The notes under the pieces: model-generated
Seen by the model: only the letters and a program-made list of their open reading frames with translations
What the model was told of the DNA's origin: nothing
The model's database searches: none
Made by a program: the position numbers and the translations under genes
NCBI GenBank assembly: GCA_002104945.1
Contig: MCFH01000009.1
Location: 450,501-514,500, forward strand
DNA: 64,000 nt
Origin: Piromyces finnis
Taxonomy: Eukaryota > Neocallimastigomycota > Neocallimastigomycetes > Neocallimastigales > Neocallimastigaceae
Reading direction: 5' to 3'
Part shown: one piece after another, positions 14,257 through 26,425 of the stretch
Numbering within the stretch: the stretch's first letter is position 1
How the letters are laid out: every line of letters starts with the position of its first letter

Positions 14257-16711
14257 AGTCTACTATGATTAAATTGTAAAAAAATATATATTAATTTTAT
14301 AAATTAAATAATAATTCTATTTTTTTTTTTTTGATAATATTAGCTATTTATAGTTGATTGATTTTATATGATATATTCATCTATATAAAAAAATTCACTA
14401 TTTTATAACTATTTTATTTGTATTTTACTTCTATATATCTATTTTTAATAATTGAGTAAAAGAAAAACTATTGATTATAAGTAATGTTTCGGCTTCGATA
14501 ATATGTTTATACATAATCTTTATTCTATATTATTTATATTATTATGCAAATAAGAGAATTGTTTCATTATGTAAAATCATAATAATAATGATAAAGTATT
14601 TCAAAATAACAATAAACAAAGCATATGAAATAAATGATTATGTTTTTTTTATATATATAACACATTTTTTGATTTTCATTTAATTATCTTTTATAATTAA
14701 TCGAAAATCCAAATATAGGCTATTATTGGTATTTCACTTTATACTTTTTTGATAATCCTATTTAACATTCTTTAATAATATATTAATTTTTTTTACCTTT
14801 ATTAAAACATTATTTAAATAGAATAAATATAAATATTGGTATTATAATATTGAATTTTATTAATATTTTTTTCTTTTAACAAACTGTTGGAATTAAATAA
14901 AGTAAATAATAATTAAATATTTTTATGTTTATATTTACTTTTTTATTTTTATTTGAATAATTTTTTTTTTATTTTTATATTATTATTTCTTAAACTGATG
15001 AAACGTTTAATTTTTTTTTTTGATTTATTATTTGGATTAAAGAAAATGGTATCTAACATATAAATAATTTATTTTTTTTATATTTCTAAATTTATTTTCT
15101 AATAATATATATATAAAATAAAACTTTTAAAAAATAACAATTTAAATAAAAAGAGGAATGAAATGTTCTATTCTTCACCTCTTTCTCATTAAATCATGTA
15201 TTTTTTATTGTAATTATTTTCTTTTTAATTATTATCAAGAAAAAAAAAAAAAAAAAAAAATGGAAAAAAAAATTTTTTTTGAATTATTATTACAATTATA
15301 TATTGATAATATATTTCTAATGTAATATAATATAAATAAATTGTATATGATAATATATATTATATTGTAATGTACCATTTAATCATATAATATGGAGTAA
15401 TATATTTTAATATGTTTATAAATTATATTCATATTTAATTAACTTTTAATTTTTATTAAAAAAGATAAATAATATCAAAAAAAAAAAAAAAAAAAAAAAA
15501 AAAGAAATAAGGTGATAAAAAAAAATAATTATTATTAATATAAAGAACAAATTTTCTAAAGGAATCGATTAAAAAAAAAAGAATATTTAAATAAATATAA
15601 AACAGCACTTTTGATTTTTTAAATAATGCTTATTAAAAAAAATAAGTAAACGTATTTAAATATTTATTATAATTATTATAATTATTATCATAATAAAATT
15701 GAAAGTTTACAAGTAAAAACAAAAAGAATGAGTTTAGAAATTACACAAATTTTTATTAAATTTACACAAATAATATTAAAAAGAAGAGTTAATTTATGTC
15801 AAAAAATAGATTTATGTTTAATAATAATTTTTAAAAAATAGCGTATGATATGTCACTTGAAATATCACATGCATTTGAATAATAAGAATTAACAAAAATA
15901 GTATAAAGGTTTATATAAAATTTTATAAGGGATTTCTAATTGAATTTAAAATATCATTCCTATAAAGGATTATAATAAATAGTCAAATGAAATTTGTAAT
16001 TCTCCACTCATTCTTTAATAAAATAAACTTATTTTCTCTATAGAATTTTCACATTTGTAGTAGTCTAGATAGTCATTACTAATGGATGGTTTTATTACTG
16101 TAATTTGTTGGTTCTTTTCATAAAATTTAATTTTCTTAAAAGAAATATATTACATCTTGATTCAATGATTTATAATACTAATATTAGTATTTTTATAAAT
16201 AAGATTTCGATTATAATATTTTTTATCAATTTTAATAAAGAACAATATTACTTTTTTTTTTTTAATCATTATTCATATTTCAATACCATATTCTGATAAA
16301 ATTTTAACAGCATTCACATTATTAGCATTATTAATATTATTTATATTAAACTCAAGTAATTATAGTTTTTTTATAATAGAAATTTATCTATAAAAAATTT
16401 ATTAATAACAAATTTTTTATAATAGTAAAAATTTATCTATTAATAAATTTTTAATCTTGTAAAATAACAATTACCTTAATTTATCGTTTTCAAATCATTC
16501 TGACAAGCCTTTATTATAATAATACATTTTTATATATTTAAAGGTATAGAAAAAAAATTTTTTTATTATTTTATTATTATACCATTATTGTTTTATTGTT
16601 TTTTATTCTTATTTATTTTATAATGTTATTGTTTATTCCTATGCTTTTCTATTTTCTTCTTCTTATTTTGACTAATATTTAAAATAAATCAATCAATCAT
16701 TTAGCATTTAT
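14257..16711. other. Intergenic, AT-rich
   Basis: Upstream of the carrier gene and before the rRNA fragment. It is full of homopolymers and AT dinucleotide runs. Short open frames (for example 14471-14683 and 16105-16296) read as Ile/Tyr/Phe/Lys-rich low complexity with no homology I recognise. Confidence 0.55.
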
Positions 16712-16989
16712 TCAGCTTCTGATCTGCAGCTTTGGGACTGACTTGAGGACTTCTGGCCTTCACGGATCGGAGGAGTTCTTGACGGACTCGAGGTGAACGA
16801 ACTTTAGCTTTTCCGGTATACAATTAACAACCAACTTAGAACTGGTGCGGATAAGAGGAATCTTACTGTTTAATTAAAACATAGCATTGCGATGACCAGA
16901 AAGTGATATTGACATAATGTGATTTCTGCCCACTGCTCTGAATATCAAAATGAAGAAATTCAACCAAGGGAGCAACCTATGACTCTCTT

Positions 16990-17050
<61 letters not shown>

Positions 17051-17058
17051 CTCTGTTA
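16712..17058 (+). pseudogene. Isolated fragment of 28S (LSU) rRNA gene, degraded
   Basis: A sharp island of higher GC in AT-rich surroundings. From about 16815 it aligns by eye with the conserved core of eukaryotic 28S rRNA: ACTTAGAACTGGTGCGGAT, TAATTAAAACATAGCATTGC, GTGATTTCTGCCC, AAGAAATTCAACCAAG, and AAGGTAGCCAAATGCCTCG followed by GACGCGCATGAATGGATTAACG. The first 100 bases correspond to the expansion-segment stem just upstream, which varies between species. Against the conserved sequence it carries many G-to-A and C-to-T changes. It lacks about 14 bases (the GCGGGTAAACGGC portion) after CAACCAAG and has CTCTCTT duplicated before AAGG. Similarity stops abruptly at about 17058. With no other rRNA sequence around it, this is best read as a truncated pseudogene copy, not a working rDNA unit. 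Confidence 0.88.
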
Positions 17059-18221
17059 TATATATAAATATCAAAAATTCATTGAAATAGATTAAATCAT
17101 TTAATAAAATTTAACCAAATATATTAAAAGATCAAATAAACCTATTTTAATATAATGTATCTGCAAAAATATATATTTTGTAGTGAGAAAAAACCAACTA
17201 TTTTTATAAATAAAAAAGATTATTTTTTTTATTTTCATTTTCATGAACATTAAAATTTTTAAATAACTTTTCATCTACTAATGATTTTAGTATATAAATG
17301 GTATTAAAAAAGGATGCAATTAAAAAAGAATAAAAACAACATAATTCCCATAATTCTTTTTATTTTATAATATAATTATATAAAATTATATAATATTACT
17401 ATAATTCAAAATAACTTAATAAAAATTGAATATGATAAAAATTATTAATACTATTTTTGCTTTGATATATAGAAGAGATAATTTATAATTAATATTTTAT
17501 ACAATAAGAATAATTTTTCCTAACAAAATAATACTTTTTTTAATTATTATTGAATTAAATAATAAAATAACGTATATATATATACTTTATTTACTTTTAT
17601 TATTCTATATTTATAACTTTTTTTCAAACTGTCTTAAAACTTTTATGTCATTAAATTATTTTTAATTTTAACTTTTTATAGATTTAATTTATTTAATTGT
17701 TATTTATTGGTTAAAAATATTAAATGATTCTTGTGTAACTATATACCAAATACTAAATAACTATTAAAGATTATATTTATATTTTTAGAGATAGAAATAA
17801 TATTTTATTATTAGTTTATTATATTTAGATATTACATTAATGTATTACAATATTAATTTATTGTAAATGTGATTAATAATTTATCATAAACAATTTTAAA
17901 GTATACTAAAGTTTATTTCATAGTAATAATAAAAATTATATTTATTTATCGTTTTTCTTTTTTTTTTTTTTTTATACTTCTTCAATAGTAAAATTAAAAT
18001 TAAAATTTTAATAAAAAATAAAGATTTCTTATTGTTATATATATTAGTTTTATAATATATCAATTGAATAGCTTTATAAAAATAATATATATATTATAAG
18101 AAATCAAAAAAGAATAAAATATAAAAAAAAATAAAAATAAAAATAATAACAAAATTAATTTAAAGTAATAAAAAAAAATAAAATAAAAGAATAAAAAAAA
18201 ATAACAGAAACAAAAATAAAC
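17059..18221. other. Intergenic, AT-rich
   Basis: From the end of the 28S fragment to the start of the thioredoxin-like gene. No further rRNA sequence, tRNA or gene is visible. Confidence 0.6.
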
Positions 18222-19545
18222 ATGTTGTATAAAAATAAATATTTCACTTTGCTGGCTATAATTGCTGTATTATGCTTCAATTTAGCCTTTGCAGCAAAGA
18301 AACCTTTAACTCCAGAACAACAAGCTCTCAAAAATAAAATGAAAGCAGAGCGTATGAAGAAATCAGAAGCCGCTGATAAATTAATTCGCCATAGTACTGT
18401 AGATGAATTTAAAAATACTGTTTTAACTGATACCGAAAATTTATGGGTAGTTTTTTATGGTTCTAGAAAATGTCCACATACTCAAAAATTTAACCCAAAA
18501 TGGTTACAATTCCAACAAAATATGGACAGTGGTCTTTATAATCTTGAAAATGTAAAAATAACAAAAATTGAATGTTATGGAAAACAATTTAGTAAGTATA
18601 CTTAAGATTTAATACAAAATGTTTTTAGTTTAGAAGTAGATATATTTCTTATTAATAATAAATTATTAATATTAAAATAATAAAATAAGAATATAAATAT
18701 TAAATATTTTTTAAATATTATTATTATTATTATTATTATAATAATAATTTTATGATAAATAGATTTCTGTTACTCTCAAGATAATCAATTTTGGCCAGAA
18801 TTAATGTTGTATGTATTAGTTGAAAATATATATATATATAAAATAAAATTTTTAAATAAATACAATTAACAATAAATAATATAAATATAGCTACTATAAA
18901 GGAGTTAAGAAAGGCAACTATGATGGAGAAGATGAAATTGAAGATATTGTAAAGTTTATTCAAAAGAATAAGAGTAAGTTAATGAAAGATACTAAAAAAT
19001 CTACAAAAACTGTTAAACAAGAAGAGAATGATTCACCTTCCAGCAAGCCATCGAAGAAACCATCAAAGAAACCATCAAAGAAACCACCAAAGAAGCCTAT
19101 CAGTAAACCAAGTAAGGCACCACCAGCTAATTATAAACCATCCAAAAACATGAATAAACCAAGTAAGAAGCCAACTACTAAGAATATTGTTGAAAAAGAA
19201 AATGATTATGTTAACAATATCGATAATGGCGTCGATAACAGTATAGACACCGAGAATGATATTATTAATGATATATTAGGTGATGATGATTATGTAGGAT
19301 ATGACGAAAACGATAATATTGATAATAATGATAATGATACTAAAAATACCTCTGATTACCTTATCAATGAACCAGAAATTAAACAGGAGAGTTCTCACTT
19401 TGTTGCATATTCAATTGGAGGATGCGCTGCTTGTGTTGCAGGTTTCCTTTTCGTAAAGAAGAGATTTAGAGGACATGAATATACCATGGTTGGTGATGTC
19501 AGAAATCCTCAAATGAAATACAAATATGATAAGCATATCGTTTAA
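18222..19545 (+). CDS. Secretory-pathway thioredoxin-like type I membrane protein, atypical CPHT site
   Basis: Three exons: 18222-18591, 18763-18808 and 18891-19545. They sum to 1071 nt, giving 356 residues. The order is: signal peptide at about 1-24 (LLAIIAVLCFNLAFA); thioredoxin-like domain at about 58-165, with the strand WVVFYGS and the active-site position KCPHTQKF (C84, T87); a tract of repeated Lys-Pro-Ser units at about 190-238; an acidic Asp/Asn tract at about 242-299; one transmembrane helix at about 308-326; and a short basic tail ending in KYKYDKHIV. PDI-type proteins in the ER use CxxC to form or reshuffle disulfides. Here the second Cys is Thr, so a full dithiol cycle at this site is unlikely. 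The topology suggests a lumenal or extracellular redox or holdase domain on a stalk. I do not recognise a named orthologue. Confidence 0.8.
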
Positions 19546-20099
19546 ACTTATTGATAAAACATACTTTTATAATTATAAAATGTTATATATTTTTTTCAAA
19601 TTAAAATAACAATTATTATCGGCATATTCTATATATATATTTTTTATATTAAATATTTAATAATTTTTTTTTAAATAAATTTATTTTTTAAATGTATAAT
19701 CCACTTTTTATATGCATTTTTCAATAATCTATCTATTTAAAAAAAAAAAAAAAAAAAAAAGCAAAAAAAAAAAGCAAAAAAAATTGCTATTAAATAAACT
19801 AAATAATATAAATAATTTAAAAAAAAAAAAAAAAATTGAACTCTTATTTATTTTTTATCATACATAAATATATATTGTACTTTCAGGAAAAAGTTAAAAA
19901 TTACACATTATTTGGCGAATCATATAAATAAGTCTATATCACACTAAATAGATATTTAAATTGAATTTATTTACACTATAATCATTTTATTTATTTGGTT
20001 TTAAAAAAAATGTTTATATTTTCGATTTATTTTTTACTAAGGATTATTTATGTTTTTGATTTTGAATAGTGATAATTAATATAAAGATTTTGAAAATGG
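19546..20099. other. Convergent intergenic region
   Basis: Shared 3' region between the thioredoxin-like gene and the GOS1 gene. It contains poly-A runs. I see nothing else. Confidence 0.55.
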
Positions 20100-20935
20100 T
20101 TAACGGAATAACCAAATAACTAATAAAAATAAGCACACAGCTGTAACAGATGCTAAAACTATAGTATTTCTTCTCTTCTTTCTTGATATTTTTCCAATTA
20201 AATTATTAATAATTGGGAAACGAGCTATATATATATACATAATTTTATTTTTGTTTTTTTTTAAAAAAAAAAAAAAAAAAAAAAAGCATTGATATTAACA
20301 ACAAAATATTAAAAAATATATACAATTATTATTATCGTTTTGTAATTGTTATAGTTATTAATTTATTATAATTAAAATCGTGAAAATAATACTAATGATG
20401 ATGACAATGAAGAAAAAATTTTAACGTACTTGATATATTTGACATTCTCGACCTTGTGCCTTGAAGCATGCTTCTTTGTTCAAAAAGGGAATTCTTTGTA
20501 CTATATGCTTGCCTTTATTTATAAAATTTTTTGATAAATAATTTTTAATAATAGAATATAATATAATTATTATATTATATTTCTAATCATTAAAGCTTTT
20601 ATTTAATAATATGTTATTACTAAACTTTAAAATAGAAAAAAAAATTATTTACTCTAAAACCATATCAGCCATTCTACTTGATTCATCAATTCTTCCTCTT
20701 TCATTCAATAAATATTCTTCGTCGCTTTTAAACGCTCTTTTTTATAACAATATTATAAAAATTTTATTTTTTAAAAATTATTAATTATTCTTGAATATAT
20801 ATTGTATACATTATATATATATATATATATTTCTATATACTTTGCTTCTTTCTTCATTGAATTCATCAATTCATTATATTCATTTCTTGATATATAATTA
20901 TTCTATTTTATAAATGAAATATTAATATAAATGAA

Positions 20936-20972
<37 letters not shown>

Positions 20973-21510
20973 TTTATAATAAAATTTCAAAATGAATAAT
21001 AGGCCATTCTTACTTTATACTTTTTATATTCTTTTGAATAATCATAGTACATGTCTCTGTGTCTTTGCAAAAAATGAATCATTGAATTATTTCCCGAATT
21101 TAATTCTACTTGTTTAGCCATATTATCTATTATATTTTGTAACTATTTAAATTATTATTAAACCAAGATAATAAGATAATAATAAATAAAAATAAAAATT
21201 TACAATTAAATATAGTTAGGAAAACATAAATGATATAAATGTATTTTTCTGGTAAATACCAACTTAAAATATTGTTAATAATAAATACCTTCATTAATAA
21301 TGAATCAATATCCCTATCAAGAGCATCTATTGAGTAATGAGAATTATCCATGGAATCATCTATATCTATTGTTACAGAATTTGCTCCTTGGGAAGATATC
21401 AATTTTGAAAAAGTTATAATTTTTCCATCAATTTCATTTTCAAGCATACGTGCTTTTCTATTTAAATCTTCCCATGATAAATCATCATTATTTGGTATTG
21501 GTACATACAT
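20100..21510 (-). CDS. GOS1: Golgi Qb-SNARE GOS1/GS28 (GOSR1)
   Basis: Six exons on the minus strand: 21510-21289, 21142-21014, 20902-20841, 20736-20653, 20512-20430 and 20224-20100. They sum to 705 nt, giving 234 residues, close to yeast Gos1 (223). The N-terminus DLSWEDLNRKARMLENEID and the middle HFLQRHRDMYYDYSKEYKK are typical of the Habc region. The SNARE motif ends with SLFEQRSMLQGTRSRMSNIS, where Gln178 is the likely zero-layer Gln. It is followed by TRFPIINNLIGKISRKKRR and a single C-terminal tail anchor of about 18 hydrophobic residues. It should act in intra-Golgi and retrograde vesicle fusion. The gene is divergent from the K/E-rich gene (575 bp apart). Confidence 0.9.
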
Positions 21511-22085
21511 TTTGTTGTTGCTTTTATCTTTTATTATTTATAATACTTTAAAAAAAATAATATATATACTTTAATTATATTTTAAATTTGGAATAATACT
21601 GTTTAAATCTTAAAATGAATAATGCTTTATTTATTTTTTTTATTATAATTTAAAATATGCTTTTAATAAATTTCAACTTTTTTATTTATAAAGTTATTAA
21701 TTTCCAAAATATATATATATTATATTCTATTTATATGTTTCTTTTCTATTATTATTTTTATTTTTGTTGTTTAATTTCTTTTTATATTTGTTATATTACT
21801 TTATTTTTTATTTATTATTATTATTATTTATTATTTATTATTTATTATTGTTTTGTTTTTTTTTATTTCTATAACTATTTTTTTTATAACCTCTTTATTA
21901 TTGAAAAATATTACCATAAAATTTTTAAAGTAAACATTTATCCTATAAATTAATTACCAATAAATTATAAAAATTTTATTAATTAATTTTAACTTTTAAT
22001 ATTCATAATATTCTTTTTAATATTATTATTATTATTATATATTTGTATATTAACATTTTTTAATTTTATTCGAAAGAAATATAAA
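21511..22085. other. Divergent intergenic region
   Basis: Short shared upstream region of GOS1 and the K/E-rich gene. It is AT-rich with TTATTA runs. No specific element is recognised. Confidence 0.5.
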
Positions 22086-23034
22086 ATGGCAGTGAAATCA
22101 ACAAGGAAGAGGAAGCAACAAGATCCAAAACAATATAAATCAAAAGAATTTATCAGTGAAACAGAAGAAGAATTTGAAAATATTAATGAAAATGAAAATG
22201 AAATTTCAAAAAAGTCAAAAGAATCTAAACATCCTAAAAAAAATAAAGAAAAGGTTTCCTTAAAGAAAAAGAAAAATAAGAAAAAAGAAATAAGCGAAAT
22301 TGATAACAATTTAAAGGAAAATGATTCTGATTTAAAAGGCAAAAATAAAAAAAGAAAACATAAAGAAATAAATGATAAAATTAGTGAAACGGAATTAGAA
22401 GAGACAGAAAATAATAAAAAATTAAAAAAAAATGAGAAAAAAAATAAAGAACATAATAAGAAGAGAAAACATAAAAAAAATAAAAAAATTGAAGAAGAAG
22501 AAGAAGTAGAAGAAGAAGAGGAAGAAGAGGATGAAGAAAATTATGAAGAAGAAAAAGAAATTGACAATGAAGAAATAGACAAAGAGGAATTAAAAAAAGA
22601 AATTAAAAGATTAAAAATGAAATCTTCTATTAAGGATAATGAAGTTTTTTCAGAAATTGATAATGAAGAGGAAATGGACCTTGATGATATTGTTGATTCT
22701 GATAGTGAAGAATTAAATCAGGAAGAAGGTGATTTATTAAAAGAGGGGCTCAAATTAGATGACTGGGATAATATAACTAATGAAGAATTTAATGAAAAAA
22801 TGAAATCTCTATCGAGAAAAAAATTCAAATTATTCTTCACTAATTATTTATTATCATTCAAACCAATACTATTTCAACTTTCAAGTCATTATCTTTCAGA
22901 TTCAAATTATCTTTTATCATTAACTCAAACCCTTAAAAATACTAAACCTTCTCTTGCAAATAGATATAACAGGTAAATTAGATTTTTAAAGATTTTACTT
23001 ATCAATGATGATTTTATTTTCTTTTTAATTACCA

Positions 23035-23118
<84 letters not shown>

Positions 23119-24391
23119 AAACAATTTAAATTCTTAAATTAAAAAGATTTTCCGTTTGGCCAATTCCTTTTTCAGAACAAACTTCTATACCATTCTATAA
23201 TTATGATATTTTTACTGCTGAAGATAATAAGGTTTATATTATAAGTTTTTATTATATGTAATATGTATTAAATAAAAATAGTGATATTAACAATCAAACA
23301 ATAATTGTCTTTAATAATTCCATTTTTAACACAATTAAAGAGGCAAGAAGATTTAATGTTTAAAAAAGCGTTAGATAATGACATATATTTTACAGATACA
23401 TTAAAAGAAGAAACTAAAGCTTTCATAGGAGAATACTGGAAAAAAATTAATCATCAAGAAGATTTTGAATATAATGAATTAAAAAAGCTCGAAAAAAAAG
23501 AAAAAGAATTATTAGGAAATGATAGCGATAATATTAGTCAGGATAATGATGAAGACACCAATAAAAATGATTTTACATTACTATCTGATGAAAAAGTAGC
23601 CATAATACAAATGGAAGCATTAAATAAATTAAATAAAGTTATAAATCATATGGTTATGGAACAATCGTTCACTAATCGTTATAGGTAAACTAATAAATAC
23701 TTTTTATTAGTAATTAAAAATTATGATAATGATGATTAATATTTTGGTTACAGAAAGTAGAAAATTTAAAATAGTAATAAAAATAATAATAGTAATGGTA
23801 TTATAAAATTTATTTTTTTTTTTTATTATATAATTTAGAAAGTCATTATCTGACTTTATTGGTATTAATAATTCTGGAAATATTATCTCTCATGCACTTA
23901 TTTCAGGATTACCATTAGAGTAAATTTAATAGTTCTTATTTAATATAAATAAATAGAGTACCAAATTATTATAATCAATAAAATTTGTTATTAATTATAA
24001 TAAATATTTAAATTTTTTTCTCAACAGAGTTGTTAGAAATACCCTTAATCGTATGATAGATATAACAGGAAGAAATGGTAGTAGTATTAGTATCTATAAA
24101 AAACTAGATGAGTATATCAAGGGATTGGAAAAAGAGGAAGAAGATGAAGATAGTGAAAGTAAGACTGATGATGAAATTTCAACAAATCAAAATAATGAAG
24201 ACAATGAAGACAATGAAGACAATGAAGATAATGAAGATAATGAACTGGATGATTTAAAGGATTTAAAGGATTTACTAGGGAAATGTACTTTAAGAAAATA
24301 CGGAAATGCTTTGAAAAAGATTAAAGTTAAAAAAAGTTTAAAGGACACAATGGAAAATAATAACGTGCTAAGTTTTTATACTTTTAAATAA
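22086..24391 (+). CDS. Unrecognised K/E-rich, probably nuclear protein
   Basis: Five exons: 22086-22972, 23147-23231, 23341-23684, 23839-23919 and 24028-24391. They sum to 1761 nt, giving 586 residues. I do not recognise the family. The first 170 residues are alternating Lys- and Glu-rich blocks with several KKRKHK-type nuclear/nucleolar localisation signals and a poly-Glu stretch. The part from about residue 210 on looks folded: DWDNITNEEFNEKMKSL, FTNYLLSFKPILFQLSSHYL, FSVWPIPFSEQTSIPFYNYD, then EALNKLNKVINHMV and SHALISGLPLEVVRNTLNRM. An acidic tract of repeated Glu-Asp-Asn follows. Its composition resembles nucleolar ribosome-biogenesis or Pol I accessory proteins, but that is only a suggestion. 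All splice phases agree, so the gene model is firmer than the function. Confidence 0.75.
23036..23117. repeat. (TTA)n array, about 27 copies, inside an intron
   Basis: A perfect trinucleotide array that makes up nearly half of the first intron (22973-23146) of the K/E-rich gene. Confidence 0.95.
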
Positions 24392-25029
24392 ATTCAATAC
24401 ATTTAATCTTTTTTGCCATTTTATTTTTGAAAAAAATTTTTTTTTTTTTTTTGTATTATACTTTTTTATAATACAAAATAGATACCTATTTTTATTTATA
24501 TACTTATTTATTCAAATTCATTTTTAAAAAAAAACATCTATTATAAGATATAAGATAATATAAACTTTAAATAAAGGTTTTATATAATAGAGTATTGTAG
24601 TTTTTATTTTTTAACACATTATAATGTTTAATAAATAAATTTTTGAAAAAAAAAAAAAAAAAAAAAAAAAGGAAATCTGATGAAGTATTATTATTATTAT
24701 TATTATAATTTGAAGATTTTTATTTAATCTGTTTATGTTTAAAAATATTTGGTTATGGTTATGCCGAAACAACTTTTTTTTTTTTTACAATAAAACTTTA
24801 TATAATAATTTTAAAATTTAAAGTTTATTTAAACTTTTTCATGATATGTAAAAAAAATATTGCCAATCTATAAACCATAAATTCATAAACAAAAAAATAA
24901 AACTTTTTTTTTTCTAAAAAATAAAATATTATATTAAAACACAAAAGAAAGATATTAATAAAATATAATTAAAAAAGAATATTATAAATACAATAAAATA
25001 TTTTTATATTCATTCTAATATATGCAATA
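24392..25029. other. Intergenic, AT-rich
   Basis: Between two genes on the same strand. It holds poly-A and poly-T tracts. No gene is seen. Confidence 0.55.
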
Positions 25030-26425
25030 ATGGCAACAAAAGCAAAGAAAAAGCCGAGTAGTTCTAGTAGTAAGAAAAGTAGCACACCAAAATCACCAAA
25101 ATCGAAATCTGGAAAAGGAAAAGGAAAAAAAAAGGCATCTTCAAAAAAAGCTGAAACACCTAATACAGAAGTTGTAAAAGCCCCAGAAATTACATATTAT
25201 GAAGAATTGATGAATACTGGAAATCTAGAAGTTATAAAAAAAGTTAATAGAATAAAAGAAGGTATAATTCGAAAAAAAAAAAAAAAAAAGAGTATTACAA
25301 ATGAAAACAAAATATATTAAATTTCATTGAACAAGGATTATACAATAAACGAGGCTAAAATCTAATATTTCGTATATTATTCATTTTTAGCATTTAGTTT
25401 ATTTGATACCGCTCAAAATGATACATGCGATGGTAAATATATATTATATTATATTATTATTTTTAAAGATTGGAAACTAAATATATATATATATTATATA
25501 TTAATATTTATTTCAATATTTTTAACATCTTTACTTTTTATATGAAATTAAATTTATTAAATTAAAACTACAGAAAGAGAGGTTGGAACAATCATAAGAT
25601 CTTTAGGTATATATCCTAATGAAGCACAACTTCAGGATTTAATAAAAGAAGTAAGACTTTACTACAAATATGTTTTTTCCTTTTTTTTTTTTTTTTTTTT
25701 TTAATAAATAATTTTGTTAATATGAATGTTTAAAAATATTAATGTTTGAATTAATATGGAATTTTAGATGTTAGATGAAAAACAACCAGGTTTTGTTGAT
25801 TTTAATAAATTTTTAAGAGCAATCTATAAAATATATCAAACTCAATATCTTCCAGCAGATGATAATAAACTATGGAGAGTCTTTAAAGTAAATATAATAA
25901 TACTAATAATTTTAAAATCCTTACATAATATAATTACTAATGAAATGTAATTGTAAAACTTAAAGGTTCTCGATCCAGAAAATAGAGGGTATTTAACAAA
26001 AGAAGAACTCTTTGGTTTTTTAACAACTGAAGGTGAACCATTTACAGAAGAAGGTAAATTAATAATTATAAAAAATACTGGATTATTAATTTAAAATGAA
26101 TGTTTATAATATTTTAATTTAATTCTATTAAATTAAAATAAAATAATATATTAAAAAAATTTTGGTTCATATCCTTATTAAACATGTATCACTTTTATAT
26201 TTACCTAAAAAACTATTAGAATTAGAGTCAATAAAAACATCTTATTTAAATAATGATGAAGAAAGATTTATGTATTCAGGTTAGTTTTAACTCAATTTAT
26301 ATACATATATATAAATATATATAAATGATTACTATAAAATAATTAATATTTTAAATTTAATGTTATTAATAAAATAAATAGATTATATAAAAGATATATC
26401 TAAACTTAGAAAAAAATTGCATTAA
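25030..26425 (+). CDS. Dynein regulatory complex subunit 8 (EFCAB2/DRC8-like), EF-hand protein
   Basis: Seven exons: 25030-25261, 25391-25432, 25574-25650, 25768-25887, 25966-26053, 26220-26279 and 26382-26425. They sum to 663 nt, giving 220 residues. A basic Lys/Ser-rich N-terminus of about 50 residues is followed by a calmodulin-like core: AFSLFDTAQNDTCDEREVG, TIIRSLGIYPNEAQLQDLIKE, GFVDFNKFLRAIYKI, then VFKVLDPENRGYLTKEEL and FLTTEGEPFTEEE. The spacing and wording match EFCAB2/DRC8, a nexin-dynein regulatory complex subunit of motile axonemes. The loops lack several Ca-binding acidic positions, so most hands are probably degenerate; the third (DPENRGYLTKEE) is closest to consensus. The gene implies motile flagella, which in fungi means a zoospore-forming lineage. 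Confidence 0.82.

Noticed and set aside
14471-14683. 70-codon open frame upstream of the carrier gene
   Set aside because: Ile/Tyr/Lys-rich composition from AT filler, no splice partners and no homology recognised.
16712-17058. Functional rRNA gene or intact R2-type element
   Set aside because: Only about 350 bp of 28S with conserved bases missing, and no reverse-transcriptase reading frame on either side.
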